This document shows, piece after piece, positions 4,848-5,159 of a DNA stretch of 5,159 nt. Position 1 is the first letter of the stretch. Every line of letters starts with the position of its first letter. Origin of the DNA: Planctomycetota bacterium (GTDB lineage: Bacteria; Planctomycetota; Phycisphaerae; Sedimentisphaerales; Anaerohalosphaeraceae); contig JAGHBX010000052.1 of the NCBI GenBank assembly GCA_021160785.1, positions 1-5,159 on the forward strand, in the 5' to 3' direction. Both the position numbers and the translations under genes were made by a program. A model generated the notes under the pieces. That model worked only from the letters and a program-made list of their open reading frames with translations, did not search any database and was not told where the DNA came from.

Positions 4848-5159
4848 CCCAAACTCGAACTTGTCACCGCCTACTTTCTTATCGCCTTTGTAGACTGCAA
4901 ATTTCGGCGGATTGCTTCTGTCGCTGCTGGTGTATTCTTCTCCCCCGATACCATGCAGCCCATAGCCAAGCCGCAAAATCTTGCCCGTCCGGTTGACCGT
5001 AATCGTCTGCGTTAGCGGCGCGCCCATCTTCAATTCCGTGGTGCTGTTCGGATCGATCGTGAAATTATTGCCGCTCATGTGCGAGTAAATGTACCAACTG
5101 TATCCGCCCTTGAGTTTGCCCCGCTCAGGCCGATACTCACCTGGCGGCAATGACAGGAC
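4845..5159 (-). CDS. Extracytoplasmic domain of a planctomycete-type membrane protein (5' partial, ends at in-frame TGA)
   Basis: The frame is open through the right edge (visible start VLSLPPGEYRPERG), so the TTG at 5150 is not a real start. About 104 residues are visible: an 'LPPGEY' turn, a Gly/Tyr-rich patch (GGYSWYIYSHMSGN), then a beta-rich stretch with 'GAPLTQTITVNRTG', 'LGYGLHGIGGEEYTS', 'PPKFAVYKGDKKV' and 'DKFEFG'. From memory, this layout resembles extracytoplasmic repeats seen in uncharacterised planctomycete proteins; no enzymatic motif is visible. Pairing with seven membrane spans downstream in the same frame suggests a surface-exposed domain anchored by the membrane part. Ending exactly at FEFG before 'GGTCSYSW' would truncate the domain mid-fold, which supports continuation past the TGA. 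Confidence 0.65.
   Translation of the reverse strand, partial: VLSLPPGEYRPERGKLKGGYSWYIYSHMSGNNFTIDPNSTTELKMGAPLTQTITVNRTGKILRLGYGLHGIGGEEYTSSDRSNPPKFAVYKGDKKVGGDKFEFG

Noticed and set aside
4511..4867. 118-residue minus-strand reading frame overlapping the membrane protein
   Set aside because: It is a Ser/His/Cys-rich shadow frame over the hydrophobic coding region, with no family-like pattern; the membrane frame has clear regular hydrophobic spans.
1..5159. Genome-wide reassignment of TGA (e.g. to Trp or Gly)
   Set aside because: No internal TGA occurs in the pilX-like, dockerin, lipoprotein or polyferredoxin genes, and conserved Trp residues there use TGG.

Overview
The window looks like a chromosomal segment of an uncultured, probably anaerobic planctomycete of the Phycisphaerae type. 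This is inferred from gene style only: a secreted protein ending in a dockerin-like EF-hand pair, a PilX-like prepilin with a beta-rich body, a TRASH/YHS-like cysteine lipoprotein, and a secreted/membrane protein with an 'LPPGEY' motif. No rRNA, tRNA, mobile element or CRISPR array was seen. All clear genes fit the standard code: Trp is TGG and stops are mostly TAG.

Layout. 3-632 (+) is the 3' end of a PA14-like/dockerin secreted protein. It converges on a PilX-like gene, 661-2055 (-), and a short palindrome lies between the two stops. The pilX-like gene has a textbook promoter (TTGACA-17-TATAAT, 2122-2150) and a GGGGGGA ribosome site. 2151-2361 is non-coding and holds two tandem minus-strand terminator-like hairpins that end the next gene, a small lipoprotein (2362-2667, -). 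A divergent control region (2668-2824) carries overlapping TTGTC/GACAA palindromes and a good plus-strand promoter. It serves the lipoprotein on one side and, on the other, a two-gene unit: a small exported protein (2825-3073) and a NapH/CcoG-like membrane polyferredoxin (3102-3968). Together these look like a redox or metal-handling module. The polyferredoxin overlaps tail-to-tail by 9 bp with a minus-strand reading frame that runs from the right edge to 3960.

The most interesting feature is that last reading frame. A single in-frame TGA (4845-4847) splits it into an extracytoplasmic domain (4845-5159) and a multi-pass membrane domain (3960-4784). Coding-like sequence continues in the same frame straight across the TGA, reading ...KFEFG-[TGA]-GGTCSYSWRVP... 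Fourteen bases after the TGA there is a perfect 7-bp hairpin with a UGG loop, the size and distance expected of a bacterial SECIS element. The small protein at 2825-3073 also ends on a TGA which, if read as selenocysteine, would complete a CxxU motif before a TAA two codons later. UGA recoding to selenocysteine is therefore the main hypothesis to test. The plain alternatives are a nonsense mutation or sequencing error in the first case and an ordinary stop in the second.
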